Below are positions 1-8,585 of a stretch of DNA of 64,000 bases, piece by piece. Location: positions 434,001-498,000 of the forward strand of contig NZ_ML771899.1 of assembly GCF_009733535.1 (NCBI RefSeq). The letters are read 5' to 3'. Each line of letters starts with the position of its first letter. The stretch's first letter is position 1. The notes beneath the pieces were generated by a model. That model searched no databases, was not told where the DNA came from, and was given only the letters and a program-made list of their open reading frames with translations. Source of the DNA: Sphingobacterium endophyticum (GTDB lineage Bacteria > Bacteroidota > Bacteroidia > Sphingobacteriales > Sphingobacteriaceae). Position numbers and translations under genes: made by a program.

Positions 1-62
1 GCGCATTAACTTTTGTATTTTGCTTTTGGAATTAATAATGATGATTGAAATAAAATAGGAAA

Positions 63-2369
63 ATGAATTACGAAGAATTGGAGCAATTATTTTACGCAGG
101 TGAATTAGATCTATGTATCAGAGAAGGGGAAGAATATCTATTAGACCATCCACAGGATACCGACGTTCTATTCCTAATGGCCATAGCGCATCATGACCGT
201 GCATTTGAGGAGGGGCATGAGGAAGCTTATGCTGCCATACAGCAGCATGTTATACCTTATTTAAAACGTGTATTGAGTTATGAACCAAACAATGCTCGAG
301 TTTTATATAATATTTTAAACTACCCATTAAGCAATCAATTTACTTTAAATCAGATCGGAAAGGACAAAAAGCACCTGACAGAAAGCAATAAAGAGGAATA
401 CCTGGAATATGCTGAAAGGTTGAAGGAAAATCCATTAAATAGAGTTTATGGGCACGATTTTCAGATCAAGATTTATGAAGTTTTTCAAGATGAGGAATTC
501 CTTTTAAAGAGTCTAGAGGAGGCGATTGAATTTTTTGATGTAGAATTCAAAGATAACCGGGACCTGAGAGATCGGAATATATCAATATGTTGGATAAAAA
601 AGCTTTATTTATTAGACAGAACAGGATTTATAAGTAAAGAGGCTCAGATCGAATTGATTGACAAGGGGATCTATACTTTTGTGAGTCCGCATGATAATGA
701 ATACCTAGATCTTGCCGAGATTGCGTTTGAAGGAAATTCTTTGGATGTTTCCCTAAAAGTTTTGTTAAAATTACTTAAAGGAGATAACCACAGTCAGGAG
801 GTTGTGGATGCCTATGTTAAATGGCATAATAGATTTAAGGAACAGATTGATTTAGGCTATCAAAATCCGAATGTTTTTTATTTTCAATTGATTATTGAGC
901 GTAATTATTCAGAAGCTTTGGGTATACCGGAAGATTTTTATTACCATCATAGTTTGGAGATAAAGAATAAGTTTCCGAACAATTATGCTGCCTATCATTT
1001 TGCCGGGACATATCTTTATGAGATGGGAGAATTTGATGAAGCCTATCCAATATTAAGAACTGGGGTTTCTATACAAGCGGATGTAACTACGTGGAGGCGT
1101 ATGGTTGAATCCCAATTTTTGTCGAACGGACTCGTTGAACAAGAATTGCCACAATTTTCCAGTCTACCTAGGGATATCTACAATGAGGGAGTCAATCTTG
1201 ATGATTTTCTTAAAAACATGGCTGATGATGCAATCAAAGAAGCATTAAGGATTTTAGATTCTAAATTGTATCAACAGTCTTATGATGCATTTAGAAAGTA
1301 TTTTGAAGAATTTAAGTATGAGAGTGATTTTTATGGGGATGAGCACTGTTGGGCTATGTGCTGTAATAACCTTTCGATAGTCTATACGGCATTGGGAAAT
1401 TATGAATTGGCGGTTGAAATGGCAAGAGAAGGGCTAAATCATTCTGAATTTTCCGAATTGCAACATAGCCTAGTAGATTCCCTTTTAAAGAATAAAGATT
1501 ATGAAGGAGCTCAGCTAGCTTTAGAGAACTATTTCAGCTTGTATGATGAGCAGACGGTTTCATTTTATAAGCATCTTCAGCATCGGGCAGATTGGGTTTC
1601 TGTAAATCATAAGTTAGGTAATTCCGAAGATATCGTTCAGGAAGCTCAGAGCTTATTATTTGAGATTTACGAACATTATCAAGACAACCCAGATATTTCG
1701 GATTATGATTTTAGAGACTTTGAGGCAGCAAAGAATACAGTAGAGGAGGTTTTGTATCACGAACATGAAGGTAAACCTGCTTCACAACGCAGAGATTATT
1801 ATCAAGGTATATCGGAAACCTATCCAGACGAGGCTAATCCTCAATATAATTTAATGCAAGTATTTAATGAGTTGGAGGATTTTGAACAGGTTAACCGAGC
1901 GGCAAGATTATATTTGGAAAATAAACAATCATTCCTGCTAAATGACTTTGATAAAGCCAAGACGGTGTACATGATTGTGAAAAGTCATTATCAAATAGGT
2001 CAGTATCGTGAGGGGGCAGCGTTTTTTTCTGATTATGATACTTTTTGCAGTGAGGCTTTGGAACCTACAGAATATGTTTTATGGTTGAGTTATGGCATCA
2101 AATTGTATGATAAATTAAATGACTTAGCACATGTAAATTCTTTGGTAGAGAAATTTGAGAATATCTATCAAAATGAGGATTGGTCATACGATAGTTTGTC
2201 TGAAGAAGTGTTGTTAGCGAAAGCACATGCAAATTATCATCAGGGATATTTAAAAGAAGCGCATAAAATTTTGGACTATGTTCTTTCCTATCAAGATCAT
2301 GACTCCATAGCAGAGCATTTTAAACAAACATGGAAGAAACCTGGTTTATTCTCCAAGCTTGGGTTTTAA
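63..2369 (+). CDS. Large cytoplasmic TPR-repeat protein, function unknown
   Basis: The 768-residue product is made of helical hairpins of the tetratricopeptide type from end to end. Clear examples are the first pair (about residues 3-40, with GELDLCIREGEEYLLDHP), one near 322 (YEMGEFDEAYPILRTG) and one near 447 (ALGNYELAVEMAREGL). There is no signal peptide, membrane segment or recognisable catalytic domain, so a cytoplasmic scaffold or adaptor is the likely role. It is followed directly by a strong terminator, so transcription probably ends with this gene. The ATG at 63 has an A-rich leader, as is usual in Bacteroidota. No partner gene can be named because upstream sequence is outside the window. 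Confidence 0.8.
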   Translation: MNYEELEQLFYAGELDLCIREGEEYLLDHPQDTDVLFLMAIAHHDRAFEEGHEEAYAAIQQHVIPYLKRVLSYEPNNARVLYNILNYPLSNQFTLNQIGKDKKHLTESNKEEYLEYAERLKENPLNRVYGHDFQIKIYEVFQDEEFLLKSLEEAIEFFDVEFKDNRDLRDRNISICWIKKLYLLDRTGFISKEAQIELIDKGIYTFVSPHDNEYLDLAEIAFEGNSLDVSLKVLLKLLKGDNHSQEVVDAYVKWHNRFKEQIDLGYQNPNVFYFQLIIERNYSEALGIPEDFYYHHSLEIKNKFPNNYAAYHFAGTYLYEMGEFDEAYPILRTGVSIQADVTTWRRMVESQFLSNGLVEQELPQFSSLPRDIYNEGVNLDDFLKNMADDAIKEALRILDSKLYQQSYDAFRKYFEEFKYESDFYGDEHCWAMCCNNLSIVYTALGNYELAVEMAREGLNHSEFSELQHSLVDSLLKNKDYEGAQLALENYFSLYDEQTVSFYKHLQHRADWVSVNHKLGNSEDIVQEAQSLLFEIYEHYQDNPDISDYDFRDFEAAKNTVEEVLYHEHEGKPASQRRDYYQGISETYPDEANPQYNLMQVFNELEDFEQVNRAARLYLENKQSFLLNDFDKAKTVYMIVKSHYQIGQYREGAAFFSDYDTFCSEALEPTEYVLWLSYGIKLYDKLNDLAHVNSLVEKFENIYQNEDWSYDSLSEEVLLAKAHANYHQGYLKEAHKILDYVLSYQDHDSIAEHFKQTWKKPGLFSKLGF

Positions 2370-2395
2370 ATCAGCATTATTTATTAAAAAGGCAT

Positions 2396-2428
2396 AAAAA
2401 AAGCGACAGAATCCCTGTCGCTTTTTTT
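2396..2428. terminator. Bidirectional rho-independent terminator
   Basis: A perfect 14-bp stem reads A7-GCGACAG, with loop AATCC, then CTGTCGC-T7. The A-run on one side and the T-run on the other make it work on both strands. It sits between the TPR gene on the plus strand and the small-protein gene on the minus strand and probably serves both. Confidence 0.9.
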
Positions 2429-2443
2429 GTAAGGTATAAAATC

Positions 2444-2605
2444 TTACCAATCAATATTTCTATTATCGTCAGCTTCTTGAGTCCATTCATCCTGAATATA
2501 ATTGCCGTTGTCATATGGATAAACTTTTGCCGAGCCTGCTGCAATTCCTTCTTCAGTATATATTAGAGTCACCTCAACTCTAGGTTGTAAATATCTCTTT
2601 TTCAT
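2444..2605 (-). CDS. 53-residue small protein with GIAAGSA motif
   Basis: The minus strand reads ATG at 2605 to TAA at 2444 and gives a 53-residue peptide that starts MKKRYLQPRVEVTLIYTEEG, continues with IAAGSAKVYP and ends in an acidic, Asn/Trp-rich tail (QEADDNRNIDW). The layout MKK-x-Y-x-x-P-x-V-E-V followed by an acidic turn and an Ala/Gly patch resembles small predicted proteins that I recall recurring in Bacteroidota genomes, whose role is unknown. It has its own upstream gap with a TAnnTTTG element at 2680-2687 and a terminator just downstream, which supports a real transcription unit. No homology search was possible. It is not a recognised toxin or leader peptide. Confidence 0.6.
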   Translation of the reverse strand: MKKRYLQPRVEVTLIYTEEGIAAGSAKVYPYDNGNYIQDEWTQEADDNRNIDW

Positions 2606-2631
2606 TTTTATTTCTTTTAATAGTAGTGTGT

Positions 2632-2642
2632 GTGATTATCAC
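2632..2642. promoter_or_regulatory. Perfect 11-bp palindrome upstream of small-protein gene
   Basis: GTGATTATCAC is a perfect odd palindrome 27 bp upstream of the ATG of the small minus-strand gene. It resembles a short Crp-type site (TGTGA-N-TCAC) but sits in the expected leader, so it could be a repressor site or chance. Confidence 0.3.
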
Positions 2643-2679
2643 TAAACAAATAGTTTGTGGTAACTATTTTAATAGTCTG

Positions 2680-2687
2680 CAAATGTA
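2680..2687 (-). promoter_or_regulatory. Candidate -7 element of the small-protein gene
   Basis: On the minus strand the sequence is TACATTTG, an exact match to the Bacteroidota -7 consensus TAnnTTTG, about 75 bp upstream of the ATG at 2605. I saw no clear -33 TTG at the usual distance. Confidence 0.35.
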
Positions 2688-2737
2688 ATGCTAGAATTTT
2701 CGAATGCCTTAAATTATTGCCACTAATAAATTAATTG

Positions 2738-2756
2738 TAGTGTAATTTCTACACTA
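2738..2756. promoter_or_regulatory. Candidate operator upstream of araB (TAGTGTA-N5-TACACTA)
   Basis: Two perfect 7-bp inverted arms, TAGTGTA and TACACTA, are separated by ATTTC. Further half-sites flank it: CACTA at 2721-2725 and TAGTGCA at 2759-2765. The cluster lies about 220 bp before the araB start, in the 368-bp gap 2606-2973, and could bind a dimeric regulator of the arabinose operon or of the divergent small gene. Which protein binds it is not shown by sequence. Confidence 0.4.
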
Positions 2757-2864
2757 TGTAGTGCATGTAAATCGAATAGGATTATTCTACAGCAAAAGGA
2801 GTCGTTTTAAGGGGGTTAAATTGCTGGATGAAAAAAAATAAATAAATAAATGTTAAAATGACAT

Positions 2865-2883
2865 TAATTAAAAATTTTAATTA
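2865..2883. promoter_or_regulatory. Candidate AraR operator, 19-bp palindrome before araB
   Basis: TAATTAAAAATTTTAATTA is a perfect 19-bp palindrome about 90 bp before the araB ATG. Its core TTAATTAAAAATTTTAA is repeated exactly (17 bp) upstream of the araR gene at 16336-16352. A sequence shared by the operon promoter and the regulator's own promoter is what an autoregulated AraR would need. The AT-only composition weakens the case. Confidence 0.4.
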
Positions 2884-2973
2884 TATTGCATTGTGAAATG
2901 ATTGATTTTCACTGGCTAGCCGACAATGCTAATCAAAAATAAACTTAGAAATATTACGAATTCTTGTATTAAA

Positions 2974-4620
2974 ATGAAAGAAAACTATGTCATAGGGGTA
3001 GATTTTGGGACTGATTCTGTTCGTTCTGTTTTGGTAAATGCCGACAATGGGAAAGAAATTAGTTCCAGTGTTTTTTATTACCCAAGGTGGAAGAAGGGTC
3101 TATACAACGATGCATCGATTAATCAGTTTAGACAACATCCCCAAGACTATATAGATGGGATTACACATACTATAAATGAATGTCTGGCGGATATTTCAGA
3201 GAATGATAGGAAAAATGTAGTTGCTATTTCTGTGGATACGACGGGATCCACTCCAATTGCAGTCAACAAAGAGGGGGTTGCGCTATCTTTACTGCCCGAA
3301 TTTTCAGAAAATCCAAATGCGATGTTTATCCTTTGGAAGGATCATACTTCAGTAGGAGAGGCCAAGGAAATCAATGCACATGCAGAGAAGTTTGATACAA
3401 ATTATCTCAAATATGTAGGTGGTGTATATTCATCAGAATGGTTTTGGTCGAAAATCCTTCATATATCTAGAATAGATGAAAAAGTTCGAGACGCAGCATA
3501 CACTTGGGTTGAACATTGTGATTGGATTCCTTTTGTATTAACAGGAGGTCAATCTGCAGATTCTTTAAAGCGAGGTGTCTGTGCCGCTGGACATAAAGGC
3601 CTATGGGCAGAAGAATTTAAAGGGTATCCCCCGGAGGAATTTTTTGTGACATTGGATCCGATTTTAAAAGGGCAGGTGGAGAAATTAGGTATCGATACAC
3701 ATAGTTCTTCACATTCCGTTGGTAATCTCTCAGCAGAATGGGCGGAACAATTAGGTCTTTCAACACAAGTAAAAGTTGGAGCTGGCGCTTTTGATTGTCA
3801 TATGGGTGCAGTAGGTGGTGAGATAGAACCTTATTATCTAAGTAAAGTAATGGGGACATCCACCTGTGACATATTAGTGGTTCCGGGAGAGCTAAGTATT
3901 ACTGTAGAAGGTATTTGTGGACAGGTCAATGGTTCAGTAATTCCAGGAATGACAGGATTAGAAGCGGGACAATCTGCATTTGGGGACGCATATGCTTGGT
4001 TTAAAAACTTGTTGACTTGGCCATTAAAGCAGCTATTTGGGGAGGATGATGAGCAGGTCAAATTAGCTGAGGATAAATTAATTCCATTACTAAGTGAAAA
4101 AGCATCACCTGTTAAGCCGAAAGCTTCACATCCATTGGCAATAGACTGGTTAAATGGAAGGAGAACTCCATATGCCAATCAGAATCTAAAAGCAGCATTT
4201 TTTGATTTAAATTTATCTACAGATGTAATCTTATTATATCGTTCTGTTGTTGAATCAACATGTTTCGGAGCTAAAAAAATTGTAGAATGTTTTGTGGATC
4301 AAAACATCCCTGTAAAAGGAATCATTGCTTTAGGAGGAGTAGCGAAGAAATCGCCATTTGTCATGCAGATGATGTCAGATATTTTGAATATGCCTATAAG
4401 GGTTCATCGTTCTGAGCAAACCTGTGCATTAGGGGCAGCGATGTTTGCCGCAGTTGTAGGAGGAGTATATACTGATGTTGAAACGGCAATGAAAGCCATG
4501 GGTCAAGGTTTTGATATAGAATATAAACCTAATGCTGAAAATGTAGGAATCTATGCTCAACGATATGCTAAGTATAATGAGCTTTCAGAATTATTAGAGA
4601 AAAATATATACCATGTATAG
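2974..4620 (+). CDS. araB: Ribulokinase AraB
   Basis: The product phosphorylates L-ribulose to L-ribulose 5-phosphate with ATP, the second step of L-arabinose catabolism, in the cytoplasm. It is a FGGY-family sugar kinase of about 548 residues, close to the roughly 560 of the family. The N-terminal phosphate-binding motif GVDFGTDSVRS is near residue 10 and the C-terminal ATP-binding segment GGVAKKSPFVMQM near 455. An in-frame ATG exists at 2926, but the family begins directly with the sequence at 2974 (MKENYVIGVDFG), so 2974 is taken as the start. It leads the araB-araD-araA-symporter operon and overlaps araD by 8 bp. Confidence 0.95.
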   Translation: MKENYVIGVDFGTDSVRSVLVNADNGKEISSSVFYYPRWKKGLYNDASINQFRQHPQDYIDGITHTINECLADISENDRKNVVAISVDTTGSTPIAVNKEGVALSLLPEFSENPNAMFILWKDHTSVGEAKEINAHAEKFDTNYLKYVGGVYSSEWFWSKILHISRIDEKVRDAAYTWVEHCDWIPFVLTGGQSADSLKRGVCAAGHKGLWAEEFKGYPPEEFFVTLDPILKGQVEKLGIDTHSSSHSVGNLSAEWAEQLGLSTQVKVGAGAFDCHMGAVGGEIEPYYLSKVMGTSTCDILVVPGELSITVEGICGQVNGSVIPGMTGLEAGQSAFGDAYAWFKNLLTWPLKQLFGEDDEQVKLAEDKLIPLLSEKASPVKPKASHPLAIDWLNGRRTPYANQNLKAAFFDLNLSTDVILLYRSVVESTCFGAKKIVECFVDQNIPVKGIIALGGVAKKSPFVMQMMSDILNMPIRVHRSEQTCALGAAMFAAVVGGVYTDVETAMKAMGQGFDIEYKPNAENVGIYAQRYAKYNELSELLEKNIYHV

Positions 4621-5305
4621 TAAAATTAAGCAAGCAGCATTTGATGCGAATATGGAATTGCCTAAACTAGGGTTGGTTCTATTTACATTTGGAAATGTAA
4701 GTGTTGTGGATAGAGATCTCAAGGTCTTTGCTATCAAACCAAGTGGAGTACCCTACGAGGATTTGAAGCCGGAGGATATGGTCATTGTTGATTTTGATGC
4801 AAATGTTATTGAAGGAGAATTAAGACCTTCATCGGACACCAAGACCCATGCTGTATTATACAAGGAGTGGGAGGAAATTGGTGCAATTGTTCATACCCAT
4901 TCAGCCTATGGCACAGCCTGGGCACAAAGCAATCGTGACATTCCGATTTATGGGACTACCCATGCGGATCATTTGACAAAAGATATTCCTTGTGCACCAC
5001 CGATGGAAGATGAGATGATCAAAGGAAACTATGAATATCAGACCGGATATCAAATCATTAATTATTATAAGGAAGCTAAATTAGATTATAAGGAAGTAGA
5101 AATGATGCTGGTTGGAAATCATGCTCCTTTTTGTTGGGGTAAGGACGGGAAAAAGGCTGTTTATAATGCTGCAGTTTTGGAATATGTGGCTAAAATGGCT
5201 TTTTTGACTGAGCAAATCAATCCTGAAGTGAATCGTATGAAAGATTCCTTAATCAATAAACATTATGAGCGTAAACATGGTAAAAACGCATATTACGGAC
5301 AATAA
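4613..5305 (+). CDS. araD: L-ribulose-5-phosphate 4-epimerase AraD
   Basis: This 230-residue class II aldolase-fold enzyme converts L-ribulose 5-phosphate to D-xylulose 5-phosphate, which enters the pentose phosphate pathway. Zinc ligands are visible as H94 and H96 in VHTHSAYG and H170 in VGNHAPF, and the C terminus has the family's YYGQ ending. The length matches E. coli AraD (231). The start overlaps the end of araB by 8 bp, which implies translational coupling. It is followed after 33 bp by araA. Confidence 0.95.
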   Translation: MYSKIKQAAFDANMELPKLGLVLFTFGNVSVVDRDLKVFAIKPSGVPYEDLKPEDMVIVDFDANVIEGELRPSSDTKTHAVLYKEWEEIGAIVHTHSAYGTAWAQSNRDIPIYGTTHADHLTKDIPCAPPMEDEMIKGNYEYQTGYQIINYYKEAKLDYKEVEMMLVGNHAPFCWGKDGKKAVYNAAVLEYVAKMAFLTEQINPEVNRMKDSLINKHYERKHGKNAYYGQ

Positions 5306-5338
5306 CAATTCAATAAACCCTAAAAATATCCCTATAAA

Positions 5339-6835
5339 ATGTCAACATTAAAAAATCTAGAAGTTTGGTTTATCACTGGAAGCCAAGATCTATATGGTGA
5401 AGAAACATTGAGACAAGCGGCCAAGCATTCAGAAGAGATTTCAGCCTATTATAATTCGCACTCAAGTATCCCTGTTCAAGTAATTTTTAAGCCAATTGTA
5501 AGGAATTCGAATGAGATTTTTGAAACAATTTCTGCTGCGAATGCGAAAGAGGAATGTATAGGTATTATCACGTGGATGCATACATTTTCCCCTGCGAAAA
5601 TGTGGATTAGAGGCCTACAGGCTTTACAAAAGCCGTTACTTCACTTACATACTCAGTTCAATCGTGATATTCCTTGGGATTCCATTGATATGGATTTTAT
5701 GAACTTGAATCAGAGTGCCCACGGAGATCGTGAATTTGGTTTCATCGTATCCCGGATGCGGATAGGACGTAAGGTAGTCACAGGATATTGGCAAGACGAG
5801 GAGGTCGTTGAGCAAATTAATATTTGGTGTCGGGCTGCTGCGGCATGGCATGATTGGCAAGGCGCAAAATTTGTTCGATTTGGAGATAATATGCGCTATG
5901 TAGCAGTAACCGAAGGGGATAAAGTTGAAGCAGAGATTAAATTTGGATTCTCTGTCAATACACATGGTATCGGAGATTTAGTTGCCGAAATTAATTCTGT
6001 TTCTGAAAATGATGTTAATAAATTACTTAAGGAATACGAAGATCTATATATTCTGACAGATGATGTAAAGGAAGGTGGGCAGAATAGGCAGCAGGTTTAT
6101 GATGCAGCCAAGATAGAGTTAGGATTGAGATCTTTCTTAGAGAAAGGGAATTATAAGGGATTCACAGATACATTTGAAGATTTACATGGAATGGTTCAAT
6201 TGCCAGGCTTGGCGGTTCAACGTTTGATGGCGGATGGGTATGGTTTCGCCGGAGAAGGAGATTGGAAAACTCCTGCGATAGTAAGAGCATGTAAAGTGAT
6301 GGCAACAGGTTACGAAGGGGCAAATGCTTTTATGGAGGACTATACTTACCACTTTGATCCAAAGAATGAAATGGTATTAGGATCGCACATGCTTGAAGTG
6401 GACGCATCATTGGCGGCAGATAAACCTAGGTTAGAAGTACATCCATTGGGAATTGGAGGGAAATCTGATCCTGCACGTTTGGTCTTTAATTCAAAGGGGG
6501 GAAAGGCGTTGAACGCATCTTTGGTCGATATGGGAGATCGTTTTAGATTAGTGGTCAATACGGTAAAAGGTGTTGAAGTTAGTGAAGACCTTCCTAAATT
6601 GCCAGTAGCAAGAGTTTTGTGGCAACCTGAGCCTGATATGAAAACAGCTTGTACAGCTTGGATATATGCTGGGGGAGCGCATCATACTGTATATAGTCAA
6701 AATTTGACTTCCGAATATTTAGCAGATTTTTCAAGGATTGCGGGACTGGAAATGATATTAATTGATGAAACGACCAATTTGAAAGATTTTGAGAATAACC
6801 TAAAATGGAGTGAAGCATTTTTTAAGTTGCAATAG
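5339..6835 (+). CDS. araA: L-arabinose isomerase AraA
   Basis: This manganese-dependent enzyme interconverts L-arabinose and L-ribulose. The 498-residue product aligns in length with E. coli AraA (500). The four metal and catalytic residues of the family fall where expected: E306 in FAGEGDW, E333 in FMEDYTY, a His in GSHMLEV near 350, and H449 in GGAHHTVY. It is the third gene of the operon and is followed 28 bp later by the symporter. No signal peptide is present, so it is cytoplasmic. Confidence 0.96.
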   Translation: MSTLKNLEVWFITGSQDLYGEETLRQAAKHSEEISAYYNSHSSIPVQVIFKPIVRNSNEIFETISAANAKEECIGIITWMHTFSPAKMWIRGLQALQKPLLHLHTQFNRDIPWDSIDMDFMNLNQSAHGDREFGFIVSRMRIGRKVVTGYWQDEEVVEQINIWCRAAAAWHDWQGAKFVRFGDNMRYVAVTEGDKVEAEIKFGFSVNTHGIGDLVAEINSVSENDVNKLLKEYEDLYILTDDVKEGGQNRQQVYDAAKIELGLRSFLEKGNYKGFTDTFEDLHGMVQLPGLAVQRLMADGYGFAGEGDWKTPAIVRACKVMATGYEGANAFMEDYTYHFDPKNEMVLGSHMLEVDASLAADKPRLEVHPLGIGGKSDPARLVFNSKGGKALNASLVDMGDRFRLVVNTVKGVEVSEDLPKLPVARVLWQPEPDMKTACTAWIYAGGAHHTVYSQNLTSEYLADFSRIAGLEMILIDETTNLKDFENNLKWSEAFFKLQ

Positions 6836-6863
6836 TAGATATAACCAAATAAACCTATAAATC

Positions 6864-8561
6864 ATGGAAAAATTTGCAACAATAGACTACGTCATTTTTT
6901 TAATATATTTTGTAGTAGTCGCTGGTTATGGTTATTGGATTTATAAAAGACAAAAATCATCAACAGAAAGCAGTAAGGATTATTTTTTAGCAGAAGGTTC
7001 ATTAACCTGGTGGGCAATTGGGGCAAGTTTAATTGCTTCCAACATTTCAGCGGAGCAATTTATTGGAATGAGCGGAAATGGTTTTACCGTAGGTATTGCT
7101 GTAGCTGCTTATGAGTGGATTGCTGCCATAGCATTAATCATCGTAGCAGTTTGGTTTATACCAGTCTATCTGAAGAATAAAATCTTTACGATGCCACAAT
7201 TTTTGAAGCAACGATATAATGAAACTACCGCTCTTATTATGGCTGTTTTTTGGTTGTTTCTATATGTATTCGTCAATTTAACATCGATCTTATTTTTGGG
7301 TGCCCTGGCCATTAGCAATCTAGGAGGTGGTGAGAATTTCCATCTTATTATGCTAGCATTAGCAGTATTTGCGGTGGTTATTACCCTTGGAGGGATGAAG
7401 GTTATTGGTTTTACAGATGTTATTCAAGTGGTAGTATTGATTGTAGGAGGATTGGCCACAACCTATGTAGCGCTGACGCTAGTATCGGAACATTTTGGAC
7501 TTGGAAAAGATGCAATCGCAGGATTTAAGCAGTTAATGGTTGACTCTCCAAAACATTTTAACCTGATTGTCGATAAACCAACGGCAGAGAGTTCTCAAGA
7601 AGATATCAACAAATATTTAATGCTACCGGGAATTGGAATGTATTTAGCAGGTATATGGATAGTGAACTTGAACTATTGGGGCTGTAATCAATATATTACC
7701 CAACGCGCATTGGGGGCTGATTTAAAAACGGCGAGGACGGGAATCTTATTTGCTGGATTTTTGAAATTGTTGATGCCAATAATTGTTATGTTACCAGGTA
7801 TTGCAGCATATGTTCTTTATAAAAATGGTGCATTGCAGGAAGAAATGGCTCCAGGAGGCAATTTTAATCCTGATAATGCTTATTCAGCAATTTTAGGGTT
7901 TCTACCCAATGGGATGAAGGGCTTGTCATTAGCAGCTCTTACTGCAGCCATTGTGGCATCATTAGCAGGAAAGGCTAATAGTATTGCGACAATTTTTACG
8001 ATGGATATTTACAACAAGTATATCGACAAAAATGCCTCAGAAAAGAAATTAATTAGAATTGGGAAAATAACAATTATCATTTCTATCATCGTTTCCTTAT
8101 TATTTACCTGGGATGATCTTTTGGGAATTGGAGGAGCAGGAGGATTTACATTTATTCAAAAATATACTGGTTTTATTTCACCAGGAGTTTTTGCGATGTT
8201 TTTGTTAGGGATGTTCTGGAAGAGAACCACCGGTTCAGCAGCAATAGCTGGTTTAATTACGGGTTTCGTGCTTTCGGTTGTGTTTAATAATTATGCACCA
8301 GAATGGTTTGGACATGAAACATTTCTTTATACAGCCTATCCAAATGCCCAGGGGAACTATGAAATTCCTTTCCAGATATGTATGGGTCTTGCTTTTCTAT
8401 TTACGATGATCGTGATGGTGGGAATTAGTTTGTTCGGGCCAAAAGTAAATCCAAAAGGATTAGAACTGGATCGCAAAATGTTCAAATTGGAACCTTCAGT
8501 TACAGTAATGATTGTTGTAACCTTGCTTTTGGTTGGGGCATTGTACGTTAAGTTTTGGTAA
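6864..8561 (+). CDS. Sodium:solute symporter (SSS family), probable arabinose importer
   Basis: The 565-residue protein has about 13-14 hydrophobic helices and the SSS-family hallmarks, including YFLAEGSLTWWAIGASLIAS and SAEQFIGMSG near the N terminus. SSS carriers bring sugars across the inner membrane with sodium. Its place directly behind araBDA in the same operon points to L-arabinose as substrate, although SGLT-type proteins are not specific enough in sequence to prove it. The gap to the next gene (GH97) is only 24 bp, so both are probably on one transcript. Confidence 0.9.
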   Translation: MEKFATIDYVIFLIYFVVVAGYGYWIYKRQKSSTESSKDYFLAEGSLTWWAIGASLIASNISAEQFIGMSGNGFTVGIAVAAYEWIAAIALIIVAVWFIPVYLKNKIFTMPQFLKQRYNETTALIMAVFWLFLYVFVNLTSILFLGALAISNLGGGENFHLIMLALAVFAVVITLGGMKVIGFTDVIQVVVLIVGGLATTYVALTLVSEHFGLGKDAIAGFKQLMVDSPKHFNLIVDKPTAESSQEDINKYLMLPGIGMYLAGIWIVNLNYWGCNQYITQRALGADLKTARTGILFAGFLKLLMPIIVMLPGIAAYVLYKNGALQEEMAPGGNFNPDNAYSAILGFLPNGMKGLSLAALTAAIVASLAGKANSIATIFTMDIYNKYIDKNASEKKLIRIGKITIIISIIVSLLFTWDDLLGIGGAGGFTFIQKYTGFISPGVFAMFLLGMFWKRTTGSAAIAGLITGFVLSVVFNNYAPEWFGHETFLYTAYPNAQGNYEIPFQICMGLAFLFTMIVMVGISLFGPKVNPKGLELDRKMFKLEPSVTVMIVVTLLLVGALYVKFW

Positions 8562-8585
8562 ATCCTTGTTAAATAAATTATAATT

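Noticed and set aside
2330-2566. A 78-codon plus-strand frame after the TPR gene
   Set aside because: It runs across the terminator hairpin and is antisense to the small minus-strand gene; its composition is hydrophobic noise with no start context.
2926-2973. Upstream in-frame start for araB
   Set aside because: It adds 16 residues that ribulokinases do not have; the family sequence begins at the ATG at 2974.
3617-4178. Minus-strand frames inside araB
   Set aside because: They are antisense to a well-conserved gene and show no known domain.
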